From an uncultured Synechococcaceae cyanobacterium (GTDB lineage Bacteria > Cyanobacteriota > Cyanobacteriia > PCC-6307 > Cyanobiaceae): 44,800 bases of DNA. The notes under the pieces are model-generated. The model ran no database searches. It saw only the letters and a list, made by a program, of their open reading frames with translations, and was not told the origin of the DNA. Location of the stretch: the NCBI GenBank assembly GCA_902536065.1, contig CACAVZ010000008.1:1-44800 (forward strand), read 5' to 3'. The translations under genes were made by a program, and so were the position numbers. This document shows positions 36,976 through 44,800 of the stretch, piece by piece. Every line of letters begins with the position of its first letter. Position 1 is the first letter of the stretch.

Positions 36976-36991
36976 ATACTGTATATAGAAA
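36976..36991 (+). promoter_or_regulatory. NrdR-like box 2, overlapping the -10
   Basis: ATACTGTATATAGAAA matches the NrdR consensus at 11 of 16 positions, with a good core but a poor right end. It starts exactly 31 bp after box 1, the three-helical-turn spacing known for paired NrdR sites. The TATACT at 36975-36980 is a likely -10, so bound repressor would block RNA polymerase. It ends 14 nt before the ATG. Confidence 0.5.
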
Positions 36992-37005
36992 AGAAATCTA
37001 AAATA

Positions 37006-37587
37006 ATGGTGATTAGTTCATCCAATAGTTATTCCAAAAGAAATTCTGATGTAGTAAAAATAAGTTCTAATAATAAAATTAACTTAAAAAGATTTAAACA
37101 TAATGGGCAAATCCAAATCTATCAATCTTCGTATAGAGGAAGTTATTCAACTATTATCAGAGACTCTCTAAGAAATGCTGCTCTTGGAAGGAAAGTACTA
37201 TTAGTACAATTTATGAAAGGAGGGGTTAAGCAAGGGATAACTAATGCCATAAAACTATGTGGCAATTTAACTTGGGTAAGATCATCAAATTCCTTTGATC
37301 AATATCATTCCGAAGAAATAGAAAAAAATGAAAATTTAAAAAAATCTATTCATGAATCTACTTATGAATTATGGAATTTTTGCAAAAAAGAATTACTTTC
37401 TGGTGAAAATGATCAAATCATACTTGATGAAATTTTTCTTGCAGTTAAGATGAAAATTATCGAAAAAGATGATTTGATTTCAACACTTGAAAACCGATTT
37501 ATATCAGGAGATGTAATCCTTACTGGTACAGATATTCCTAAAGATTTACTATTAATGGCAAACCAAATTACCGAACTTCGTTCATAA
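37006..37587 (+). CDS. BtuR/CobO-like cobalamin adenosyltransferase homolog lacking Walker A
   Basis: A 193-residue protein aligning without gaps to the P-loop region of ATP:cob(I)alamin adenosyltransferases. QIYQSSYRGSYSTI (36-50) stands where the family has a TGNGKGKTT loop, and GRKVLLVQFMKGG (61-73) is nearly unchanged. The Walker A Lys is S46 here and most loop glycines are lost. The acidic pair in IILDEIFLAV (D141, E142) and the tail VILTGTDIPKDLLLMAN remain family-like. ATP binding in the normal way seems unlikely, so a regulatory or carrier role, or decay, must be considered. ATG start at 37006; dcd begins 4 nt after its stop. Confidence 0.75.
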   Translation: MVISSSNSYSKRNSDVVKISSNNKINLKRFKHNGQIQIYQSSYRGSYSTIIRDSLRNAALGRKVLLVQFMKGGVKQGITNAIKLCGNLTWVRSSNSFDQYHSEEIEKNENLKKSIHESTYELWNFCKKELLSGENDQIILDEIFLAVKMKIIEKDDLISTLENRFISGDVILTGTDIPKDLLLMANQITELRS

Positions 37588-37591
37588 AAAA

Positions 37592-38185
37592 ATGCTTAAA
37601 AATGATCTCTGGATAAATCAAAAAGCCTCTGAAGGGATGATAAATCCATTTCAATCAAATTTGGTTCGACATCTTTTCCCTGATAATAAACAAAAGCCAG
37701 TTTTAAGTTACGGATGTTCCTCTTATGGATATGATTTAAGACTGTCATCAAAAGAATTCCTAATTTTTAGACATATACCAGGCACTGTGATGAATCCCAA
37801 AAAGTTTAATCCTAATAATTTAGAACATACCATTCTTCACCACGATGAAGATGGAGACTTTTTTATTCTTCCTGCACATTCCTATGGTTTAGGAGTGGCC
37901 TTAGAAAAAATGAAAGTCCCAGAAAATATTACTGTAATTTGTATAGGTAAAAGTACATACGCGCGATTAGGAATCATAGTTAATACAACGCCTGCTGAAG
38001 CAGGATGGGAAGGTCACCTAACTTTAGAATTTAGCAATAGTTCTGGTGCAGATTGTAGAATTTATGCTAACGAGGGAATCTGCCAACTACTTTTTTTTGA
38101 AGGTGACCCATGTTCTACAACCTATGATGACAGAAAAGGTAAATATCAAAATCAACCAGAGAAAGTGACTCTAGCAAAAATTTAA
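37592..38185 (+). CDS. dcd: dCTP deaminase
   Basis: Converts dCTP to dUTP, feeding dTMP synthesis. 197 residues with the family motifs SYGYDLRLS, GKSTYARLGIIVNTTPAEAG and WEGHLTLEFSN (catalytic Glu region). The trimeric dCTP deaminase/dUTPase fold is expected. Extra dUTPase activity, as in some bifunctional Dcd, cannot be judged. ATG start 4 nt after the BtuR-like gene and 1 nt before thyX, so the three form one operon. Confidence 0.94.
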   Translation: MLKNDLWINQKASEGMINPFQSNLVRHLFPDNKQKPVLSYGCSSYGYDLRLSSKEFLIFRHIPGTVMNPKKFNPNNLEHTILHHDEDGDFFILPAHSYGLGVALEKMKVPENITVICIGKSTYARLGIIVNTTPAEAGWEGHLTLEFSNSSGADCRIYANEGICQLLFFEGDPCSTTYDDRKGKYQNQPEKVTLAKI

Positions 38186-38186
38186 A

Positions 38187-38819
38187 ATGAGCAAAGTTGA
38201 ACTAATTTCGCTAACTCCTGATGCAGAAAAAACAATGGCTTACATTGCAAGAGTTAGCAATCCAGGCAATCAGAAGAATGAAGATTATTCAAAATTATTG
38301 AGTTATTGCATTAAAAATGAGCACTGGAGTGTCTTTGAACAGTCATTTATGACCTTACAAATAGAAACTAATAGAGGAATTGCAGCTCAAATTCTAAGAC
38401 ATAGATCATTCACTTTTCAAGAATTTTCTCAAAGATACGCAGATAGTTCTCAATTAGGTAATATTCCCTTGCCAGAATTGAGAAGACAAGATCTTAAAAA
38501 TAGACAAAATTCAATTCCCGACCTTCCTGATGAATTAAAAAAACGATTTAATGAAAAAATTTCTTTACATTTTAAATCTGCTTCAGAATTATATGAACAA
38601 TTACTTTCTGAAGGAATAGCTAAAGAATGTGCAAGATTTGTTTTACCATTAGCAACACCAACGAGAATCTATATGTCTGGATCATGCAGATCTTGGATAC
38701 ATTACATTCATTTAAGATCAGCCCATGGAACTCAAGAAGAGCATAAATCTATTGCCCAGAATTGCAAGTCTATTTTCAAAAAAAGTTTCCCGACTGTATC
38801 AAAATCTCTTGATTGGTAA
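38187..38819 (+). CDS. thyX: Flavin-dependent thymidylate synthase
   Basis: Makes dTMP from dUMP with FAD, NADPH and methylene-THF. 210 residues with the ThyX motif RHR-(X)7-S: RHRSFTFQEFSQRY (R71-S81). CRSWIHYIHLRSAHGTQEEHK near residue 165 is also typical. ATG start 1 nt after dcd. With Dcd supplying dUTP for dUMP, the operon covers consecutive steps to dTTP. It ends 3 nt before the convergent thioredoxin-like gene. Confidence 0.97.
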   Translation: MSKVELISLTPDAEKTMAYIARVSNPGNQKNEDYSKLLSYCIKNEHWSVFEQSFMTLQIETNRGIAAQILRHRSFTFQEFSQRYADSSQLGNIPLPELRRQDLKNRQNSIPDLPDELKKRFNEKISLHFKSASELYEQLLSEGIAKECARFVLPLATPTRIYMSGSCRSWIHYIHLRSAHGTQEEHKSIAQNCKSIFKKSFPTVSKSLDW

Positions 38820-38822
38820 GAG

Positions 38823-39368
38823 CTATCCATGACTTCGAGGTGTAAATTGAATATTTTTATTATCTTTGATTTGTGAAAATTCAGCATTAATAATTTCCTC
38901 ATAAGGTTTCTCTTCTTTCTCTAGATCATTAATAGATTTTCTTATTTTCATTTCATCTTGTTTACCAATAAAGGTTGATATTAGATTACCCTTTTTATCA
39001 AAAAGATTAACTTGAGGAATCCCGTTGACAGAAAACTTCTGAATGTAATTAGCCCATTTTTGATTATCAACATTTAAGAAAACAAAATTAATATCTTTTT
39101 CATATTCATCTTTAAAAGCAGAAACTTGTGGAGCCATTTCTTTGCAAACTTCACACCACTCAGCATAAAATTCCAGAAATGTTGGTTTATTATTTGTAAA
39201 AGCTATTTCAGGGTCAACAGATAATTCGCCAAAACTCTTTAGTAGATAAGTTGATTTAAAAAATAGATTTTTAAACAAAAGCATTGAAATCAAAACAATA
39301 GATATAATCAAACCAAGCATTATTTTTAAGTTTGTCTTTAGAATTGGCTCTCGACTTTCAGATTGCAC
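38823..39368 (-). CDS. txlA: Membrane-anchored thioredoxin-like protein, TxlA/HCF164 type
   Basis: A thylakoid thiol-disulfide protein related to HCF164, which delivers reductant for cytochrome assembly in the lumen. An N-terminal membrane anchor (IMLGLIISIVLISMLLF) is followed by a thioredoxin domain with FYAEWCEVCKEMAPQ as active site and the cis-Pro in NGIPQVNLF. I choose a GTG at 39368 (181 residues), because the anchor then begins about 15 residues in, as in TxlA homologs; a TTG at 39413 would add 15 residues. No strong ribosome binding site separates the two options. Confidence 0.82.
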   Translation of the reverse strand: MQSESREPILKTNLKIMLGLIISIVLISMLLFKNLFFKSTYLLKSFGELSVDPEIAFTNNKPTFLEFYAEWCEVCKEMAPQVSAFKDEYEKDINFVFLNVDNQKWANYIQKFSVNGIPQVNLFDKKGNLISTFIGKQDEMKIRKSINDLEKEEKPYEEIINAEFSQIKDNKNIQFTPRSHG

Positions 39369-39507
39369 TATTAAGGTATTAGTAACTATTGATATCTTAA
39401 ATAAGTTGAACAAATAAAGAGAATTTAAATCTATAAGCTTTTAATCAACTGATAAAATAAATACTTAATAGGTATGAAAAAATTTCTTTGATTCCTGAAA
39501 TCTAATT

Positions 39508-40866
39508 ATGCAATCAATCTTTGGAACTGATGGAATAAGAGGAAAATTTAACGAAGAGATAACTTATTCTCTAGCCTTCAAAGTAGGTTATGCTCTAGGT
39601 TCAACTATAGAAAAGAAAAATCCAATATTAATTGGAAGAGATACAAGAATTAGTGGAGATATTCTGCTTCAGGCAATAACACAAGGTATAAATGAAAGTG
39701 GCAAAAAATTTATAAATCTTGGAATCTGTCCAACCCCAGCTATACCTTTTTTAATCAAAAAAGAGAAATTAAGCGGTGGGGTCATGATATCTGCAAGTCA
39801 TAATCCGCCAGAATATAATGGAATAAAAATTTTTGACCATAATGGTCAAAAAATTACTAAAAATTTTGAGAGTAAAATTCAAAAAATAATTGAAGAGTTA
39901 AAACAAAATATATCAATTCCTACAAAAGTGGTCCCCCTAAAAACAAATAAAGATCTTATGGATACTTATATTAAAAGCCTAATCCAAACAATGGATGGAG
40001 AAAGTTTGAGCGGGTTAAGAATAATATTAGACACATGTTATGGATCAGCGACAACTTGCGCAAAAAAAATTTTTCAGTCTCTTGGTGCTGATGTAAAAGT
40101 TATCAATAACTCTAAAAATGGTTTGAAAATTAATTTGAATTGTGGTTCTACTAACCTCGGTCCGTTAAAAAAAGCATTAAGAGATAGTCCTTCAGATATG
40201 GGATTCAGCTTCGATGGAGATGCCGATAGAGTAATTGGAATCGATTCAAAAGGCAATATTCTTGATGGAGATCATATTCTTTTTCTTTGGGGTAGAGAAC
40301 TTATGGAACAAAAAATTCTCACAAATAATCTACTAATATCAACGCAAATGGCAAACTTAGGTTTTGAAAAGTCCTGGAATAAAATTGGGGGAATTTTATA
40401 TAGAACTGATGTAGGAGATAAATATGTTCATGACGCAATTAAGAAAAAAAGAGCTGTTTTAGGAGGTGAGCAGTCAGGTCATATACTTTCAAAAATTAAT
40501 AACTTTTCTGGTGATGGGATATTGACTGCACTTCAAATTTCTAAATTTTGTAAAAAGAAAAATATTAATTTAAATGATTGGCTTAAAAGTAGTTTCGAAC
40601 CTTTTCCTCAAAAACTAACTAATATTAAATTAGATGTTAATTTTAATAAATTAAATTCAAAAAATAAAATCTTAATTGATGAATCTATAAAAAATATTCA
40701 GGCAATATATTCTAATAATTGTAGAGTTTATATAAGGCCTAGCGGTACAGAGCCTTTAATAAGAATTCTAGTTGAGGCCAAAAATCATAAGGAAGTTAAT
40801 TCTTTATCAAGCGAAATAACAAAAAAACTTTTTTTAGAAATTGATAAAATAACAAATCAACGATGA
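39508..40866 (+). CDS. glmM: Phosphoglucosamine mutase
   Basis: Converts glucosamine-6-P to glucosamine-1-P for UDP-GlcNAc, peptidoglycan and lipid A synthesis. 452 residues with the start FGTDGIRG, the phosphoserine loop [12 protein letters not shown] (S97), [20 protein letters not shown] and [15 protein letters not shown], the GlmM-type version of each loop. ATG start at 39508. It diverges from txlA and ends 1 nt before the trmB stop. Confidence 0.96.
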   Translation: MQSIFGTDGIRGKFNEEITYSLAFKVGYALGSTIEKKNPILIGRDTRISGDILLQAITQGINESGKKFINLGICPTPAIPFLIKKEKLSGGVMISASHNPPEYNGIKIFDHNGQKITKNFESKIQKIIEELKQNISIPTKVVPLKTNKDLMDTYIKSLIQTMDGESLSGLRIILDTCYGSATTCAKKIFQSLGADVKVINNSKNGLKINLNCGSTNLGPLKKALRDSPSDMGFSFDGDADRVIGIDSKGNILDGDHILFLWGRELMEQKILTNNLLISTQMANLGFEKSWNKIGGILYRTDVGDKYVHDAIKKKRAVLGGEQSGHILSKINNFSGDGILTALQISKFCKKKNINLNDWLKSSFEPFPQKLTNIKLDVNFNKLNSKNKILIDESIKNIQAIYSNNCRVYIRPSGTEPLIRILVEAKNHKEVNSLSSEITKKLFLEIDKITNQR

Positions 40867-40867
40867 A

Positions 40868-41497
40868 TTAAATTTTTATATAAATTTTTTCATAAATATC
40901 AAGTTGGTTAACAATCACATACTTTTCCCTATTAGTTTTAACTTTAATTGGATTAAAACTTTCGGAACAATTAAAATCCTTTTTATCTATTGTTTTAAAA
41001 TGAAAATTACTTGATATAGTGCAATCCATATAATCGAATAAATCCTTTACATCTGTTTTTATAAAAATTAGGGTGCCTTTTTGCAATGAAGTTGAGAGCA
41101 TATTAATAAACCCTGGCTGGATTACACGCCTTTTATAATGCCTCTTTTTAAACCAAGGATCAGGAAAATTAAAAGATATACTTTTTAGATTTTTGATAAC
41201 AAATTTATTTTGGACATCATTCAAAATATTATTAGCATTACCAAATATAAAATATAGATTTTTGATTTCTCTTTCAATAACTTTTAATTTAGCATTTTTG
41301 ACTAATTTCTCACGGATTTCAATTCCTAAATAATTCCAACTGGTATTAACTAAAGCTAAATCAAATAGAAACTCACCAGCAGCACAACCTATATCCAAAT
41401 GAAGATTCGATTTAGAATCACCAAACATTTCGCTCAAAGAAGGTATTCTCTCAATTTGATTAAAATTACTACTAAGAGGATTAACATGCTGTCTCAT
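40868..41497 (-). CDS. trmB: tRNA (guanine-N7)-methyltransferase
   Basis: Methylates G46 in the tRNA variable loop. 209 residues with the SAM-binding [28 protein letters not shown] and the diagnostic [20 protein letters not shown], where the usual PDPWPKKRH has Phe for Pro. ATG start at 41497. The 122-nt spacer to the divergent DUF3177 gene is AT-rich and must hold both promoters; I see no further gene in it. Confidence 0.95.
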   Translation of the reverse strand: MRQHVNPLSSNFNQIERIPSLSEMFGDSKSNLHLDIGCAAGEFLFDLALVNTSWNYLGIEIREKLVKNAKLKVIEREIKNLYFIFGNANNILNDVQNKFVIKNLKSISFNFPDPWFKKRHYKRRVIQPGFINMLSTSLQKGTLIFIKTDVKDLFDYMDCTISSNFHFKTIDKKDFNCSESFNPIKVKTNREKYVIVNQLDIYEKIYIKI

Positions 41498-41619
41498 ACA
41501 ATTATCAATATTTTCCTAGGCAATAATATCAGGATGCATAATATTCATAACTATGACAATAGTAAGTTCAAAAGTGACAGTTTGATGTTTAATTATTATG
41601 TGTTTAAAAAGAAAAAGTT

Positions 41620-42243
41620 TTGAACGTTTTTAATCAACTTTCTATTTGGGTATCATTTCAACTTTCAATAATTTTCCTTATTGGTATTCCTTTTACTCTA
41701 TCCTTCTGGTCAATTAAAAAAAGAAATAAAGCAGTTATTAAGCTTCTATCAATTTATTGGAAAGTCTCCCTTTTATTTTTTATAAGCCTTCTACTTTTAA
41801 TAGGAAAATATAATTATGCTCTCGTGATAACAAATATTTCAACATTATTAATAACAGCTTCAGTTTGGTTTTGGAACGATATTAATGATGAATTAAGAGA
41901 ATATGATTTTTCTTACTCCCTTACAACCACGACAAAAATATGGAGATGGACGATAACTTTTATAACTCTCAATTTCTTTATTCAGAGTTTAAAAAACTTT
42001 AACTGCTTTTCTTTTATTAATTCAGATGCTTGTGCAATATGGCTTCAACCTTCTTCAAATTTATACATTATTATAAAAAATTTATTTAGTTTTTTCTTTG
42101 GAGCTAACTTTACCGAGCCGATATCAAAATTCTTAGGATTATTTTCATTATTAATATATATTTTAGGCCTTATTCAATGGACAATAATAAAATTACCTAA
42201 AAATGGAAGAAACTCTTACTTCTCAGAAAATGGCAAAAATTGA
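41620..42243 (+). CDS. DUF3177 integral membrane protein
   Basis: A 207-residue protein with about five to six transmembrane helices, rich in Trp and Phe, and conserved WFWNDINDE in the middle loop. This fits the cyanobacterial DUF3177 family; its function is unknown. The predicted start is a TTG at 41620 (MNVFNQLSIWVSF). It overlaps the next small gene, whose start lies inside its last codons, so the two are translationally coupled. Confidence 0.72.
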   Translation: MNVFNQLSIWVSFQLSIIFLIGIPFTLSFWSIKKRNKAVIKLLSIYWKVSLLFFISLLLLIGKYNYALVITNISTLLITASVWFWNDINDELREYDFSYSLTTTTKIWRWTITFITLNFFIQSLKNFNCFSFINSDACAIWLQPSSNLYIIIKNLFSFFFGANFTEPISKFLGLFSLLIYILGLIQWTIIKLPKNGRNSYFSENGKN

Positions 42244-42538
42244 TTTAATAAATAGTCTTGAAAAAATAAGTTCCGAGATGCCTGATAGGATACTTAAACT
42301 AGAGGGATTCATTCTAAAAGAAAATCAAAAAGAACAATTAGAAATAATTATTTTCAGAGGATACAGTAGCTCTACAACTCATCCAATTGAAATAGATTCA
42401 GAAAAGAAAGTAATAACACTTTCTCATATAATTAAAAACTTTAAACTTTATAAAGCACCGTTAACAGAAACCGAAGAAAATTTTATCAGAGAAAATAGAG
42501 ACTCAGTTTTCTTTTTGAATCAAAAAAACTGGATTTAA
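42230..42538 (+). CDS. Small conserved soluble protein (cyanobacterial/plastid type)
   Basis: A 102-residue protein of unknown function with [18 protein letters not shown], a pattern shared with conserved cyanobacterial and chloroplast proteins that I think are catalogued as DUF7734; that label is uncertain. No membrane helix or catalytic motif. I start at the ATG at 42230 ([10 protein letters not shown]), overlapping the DUF3177 gene by 14 nt; an earlier ATG at 42203 would give 111 residues and a 41-nt overlap. The stop overlaps ileS, on the other strand, by 4 nt. Confidence 0.65.
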   Translation: MAKIDLINSLEKISSEMPDRILKLEGFILKENQKEQLEIIIFRGYSSSTTHPIEIDSEKKVITLSHIIKNFKLYKAPLTETEENFIRENRDSVFFLNQKNWI

Positions 42539-44800
42539 ATAAATTCAAAATTAATAATATTTGAACATCTTTTGCATAATTTTGAATTTTGGACTCCATT
42601 AAAAGTTTCTTTTTGATAATGCCAACATCTATCACATTTTTGACCTTGAGCTTTATTTATTTGAATTTTACCGAGTGAATTGTTATCAATAATCAGAGAA
42701 TTCTCTGACAAATCGGATACCACTTGGAAATTTGATACTATAAGCCAATCTCTAAACAAATCTACATCTTGATTGCCAAATTCTTTTAGCCAAGTAAGTG
42801 AATCTTTTAAACCTTTATCTTCAGGTAAATAATTAACTTCAGTTTCCAAAGCTGCTCCAATTATTTGTTTGTTCCTACATCCTTCTATAGCCTTGTTAAT
42901 TTCAACTCTCAAATTTCTTAAATTTGCAATATGCTCATTAAGTATTTGATTTTTCCATGACTGCGAAAATGTTGGCCATCCTCTTTGAAAGACTGATTTT
43001 TCTTTAGTTGAATATGGAATATTTTGCCAAATATCTTCAGCCATGTGACAAAGCACTGGAGAAATAAGTACGGCTAAATTTTCAACAACTTTTGACATGA
43101 CGAACTGACAAGATCTTCTTCTAAATTCCGATTTAGAACTTACATATAACCTATCCTTCGCAATATCCAAATAAAAATTTGAAAGATCTACAACGCAAAA
43201 ACTTTGTAAAATTTGGAAAAATTTTGAAAATTCATAATTTTCATAAGCATTAGATATTTGCTCCGTAACATCAACTAATCTGCCTAACATCCATTGATCT
43301 AAGAGAGGCAATTGCTCAATTTCAAAACTATCAATTTTAGGATCATAATCATGAATATTACCTAGAAGATATCTTGCAGTATTTCGAACTTTTCTATAAA
43401 CGTCTGAAAGTTGCTTGAGTATATTTGAACCAATTGGGACATCTACTGAATAATCTACAGAGCTTACCCATAACCTTAAAACATCAGCACCATAAGCAGG
43501 ATCAGTTTTTTTATTATTACCTCCATTAATAATTATATTTGGGTCAACAACATTTCCTAAAGATTTGCTCATTTTTCTTCCGTTTTCATCAAGTGCAAAA
43601 CCATGAGTTAAAACTTTCTTATATGGAGGTTTATTATTGACCGCAACAGATGTTAGCAAAGATGACTGAAACCATCCTCGATGTTGATCTGAGCCCTCTA
43701 AATAAAGATCTGCTGGATACTTTAATTCACTTCTTAGTTCACATACTGCGGCCCAGCTAGATCCTGAATCGAACCAAACATCCATTGTATCTGTTCCTTT
43801 TTTCCATAAATCAGATTCTTTTGCATAATTTTCTGGCAAAAGACTCTTGACATCCCAATCCCACCAAATATCTGCTCCATGTTCACTAAAAAGTCCTTGA
43901 ATATGATTAATTATCTCTTTGTTAAGGAGAATGTCATTACCATTTTTTTTATAAAAAACTGGAATAGGGACTCCCCATGACCTTTGTCTAGAAATACACC
44001 AATCTCCTCTACCAACAACCATAGAATAAATTCTTTTCTTTCCAGTCTCTGGCATCCATTCAACATCTTCTATTGCCTTTAATGCAGATGATCTAAAGCC
44101 ATTTACAGATGCAAACCATTGTTCTGTTGCCCTAAAAATAGTTGGTTTTTTGGTTCTCCAATCATACGGATATCTATGCTTATAATTTTCTAGAAATAGA
44201 AGCAAATTATTTCCTTTTAAATGTTCTATAATTAAATCATTTGCATCTTTCAGGACATTTGATCCTTTAAATTGACCTGAATATCCATTTAAGTCACCTT
44301 TTTCATCAACGACACATGTTATTGGTAAATCATATTTTTGACCCACATTAAAATCATCTATCCCATGACCAGGCGCAGTATGAACAATTCCAGTACCTGA
44401 TTCTGTGGTAATATAATCTCCTCCAATTACAATTCTGCAAATTTTGTTTTTAGAGGGATGTTGATATTCAATATTTTCCAATTTGGAACCTACAACTTCT
44501 AAAAGCACTTTGAAATCTTTATTCAATTTCTTACTAATTTCAGAAGATAAATCCTCAGCAAAAAGGTAAATTTTCTTCTCTTCATCGATAGCAAAAACGT
44601 ACTTCATTTTTGGATTTACTGCAACTGCTTCATTTGCAGGTATGGTCCAGGGAGTAGTGGTCCAAATAGTTATGAAAGAATTATTTTGAAAAAAATCTTT
44701 TTGGATATTAAGGTTTTCTTGGATGAAATTTAAAAGAATATCCTGAGGTATTTTAGTGATTTTTAATAAAACATAAATACTTTTTGAAAAATGTTCATCA
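42535..44800 (-). CDS. ileS: Isoleucyl-tRNA synthetase, 5' part cut by window edge
   Basis: Class I synthetase charging tRNA-Ile. About 754 C-terminal residues are visible; the frame is open to the window end, and the N-terminal HIGH motif lies outside. Visible in order: [16 protein letters not shown] (editing-domain entry), [14 protein letters not shown] (editing site), [44 protein letters not shown] (catalytic KMSKS) and the C-terminal zinc finger CDRCW...CKRC. This is the bacterial IleS1-like arrangement. No T-box leader can be judged, since the 5' end is missing. Confidence 0.97.
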   Translation of the reverse strand, partial: DEHFSKSIYVLLKITKIPQDILLNFIQENLNIQKDFFQNNSFITIWTTTPWTIPANEAVAVNPKMKYVFAIDEEKKIYLFAEDLSSEISKKLNKDFKVLLEVVGSKLENIEYQHPSKNKICRIVIGGDYITTESGTGIVHTAPGHGIDDFNVGQKYDLPITCVVDEKGDLNGYSGQFKGSNVLKDANDLIIEHLKGNNLLLFLENYKHRYPYDWRTKKPTIFRATEQWFASVNGFRSSALKAIEDVEWMPETGKKRIYSMVVGRGDWCISRQRSWGVPIPVFYKKNGNDILLNKEIINHIQGLFSEHGADIWWDWDVKSLLPENYAKESDLWKKGTDTMDVWFDSGSSWAAVCELRSELKYPADLYLEGSDQHRGWFQSSLLTSVAVNNKPPYKKVLTHGFALDENGRKMSKSLGNVVDPNIIINGGNNKKTDPAYGADVLRLWVSSVDYSVDVPIGSNILKQLSDVYRKVRNTARYLLGNIHDYDPKIDSFEIEQLPLLDQWMLGRLVDVTEQISNAYENYEFSKFFQILQSFCVVDLSNFYLDIAKDRLYVSSKSEFRRRSCQFVMSKVVENLAVLISPVLCHMAEDIWQNIPYSTKEKSVFQRGWPTFSQSWKNQILNEHIANLRNLRVEINKAIEGCRNKQIIGAALETEVNYLPEDKGLKDSLTWLKEFGNQDVDLFRDWLIVSNFQVVSDLSENSLIIDNNSLGKIQINKAQGQKCDRCWHYQKETFNGVQNSKLCKRCSNIINFEFI

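Noticed and set aside
41399-41623. 74-residue open frame over the trmB start and spacer
   Set aside because: Overlaps the conserved trmB N terminus on the other strand; no family resemblance; lysine/asparagine-rich random-like sequence.
1-44800. Genomic island, prophage or mobile element
   Set aside because: No integrase, transposase, phage structural gene or long repeat; both tRNA genes are flanked by core genes on either side and no attachment-site duplication is visible.

Overview
The window looks like core chromosome of a high-light-adapted Prochlorococcus (marine picocyanobacterium). The evidence is a very AT-rich sequence, almost no intergenic space, photosystem II small subunits (psbK, psbI, psbN, psbH), the cyanobacterial nitrogen regulator ntcA with an amt1 ammonium transporter, and several protein families known only or mainly from cyanobacteria (DUF3155, DUF3181, DUF3084, DUF3146, DUF3177, DUF3769). 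I see no insertion sequence, prophage, integrase, CRISPR array or rRNA, and no stretch longer than about 250 bases without a gene.

Layout. 1-10.9 kb: a truncated CPD photolyase, a DegT-type aminotransferase, a redoxin, fabI, hisB, a carotenoid oxygenase, rdgB, a phosphohexomutase, a TM0106-type nuclease, ygfZ and pyrE. 11-16.8 kb: tRNA-Met, a CNNM/CorC-type membrane protein, a Gfo/Idh oxidoreductase, psbK-tgt, cobS and a Hik2-like histidine kinase. 17-26 kb: DUF3155 behind a long foldable leader, an esterase, purH, DoxX, ispH, amt1, sfsA, murJ and two small conserved proteins. 26-33 kb: tRNA-Arg, the run glyA-cinA-leuC-leuD, and an LptD-like outer-membrane protein. 33-36.8 kb: psbI, psbN and psbH, then pth, DUF3146, a RuvX-like nuclease, DUF3084 and ntcA. 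37-44.8 kb: a BtuR/CobO-like gene with dcd and thyX, then txlA, glmM, trmB, DUF3177, a small conserved protein, and ileS running off the end.

Two regulatory circuits can be read from the DNA. First, amt1 carries a perfect GTA-N8-TAC NtcA box 23 nt before a TAN3T -10 element, and ntcA has a one-mismatch box 22 nt before its own -10, so regulator and target lie 14 kb apart with matching promoter layout. Second, the operon that diverges from ntcA (BtuR/CobO-like, dcd, thyX) starts with two tandem 16-bp elements, 31 bp apart start to start, that resemble NrdR boxes. NrdR is the repressor of ribonucleotide reductase genes. This would place a deoxypyrimidine operon under dNTP-responsive control.

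The first gene of that operon is the most unusual protein here. It aligns without gaps to the start of BtuR-type cobalamin adenosyltransferases but has lost the Walker A lysine and its flanking residues. Prochlorococcus is known to use a B12-dependent (class II) ribonucleotide reductase, so a non-catalytic adenosylcobalamin-related protein in a dNTP operon is the best candidate for an undescribed system in this window. Secondary candidates are the foldable leader of the DUF3155 gene and a TM0106-family nuclease whose RecB-type active site looks degraded.
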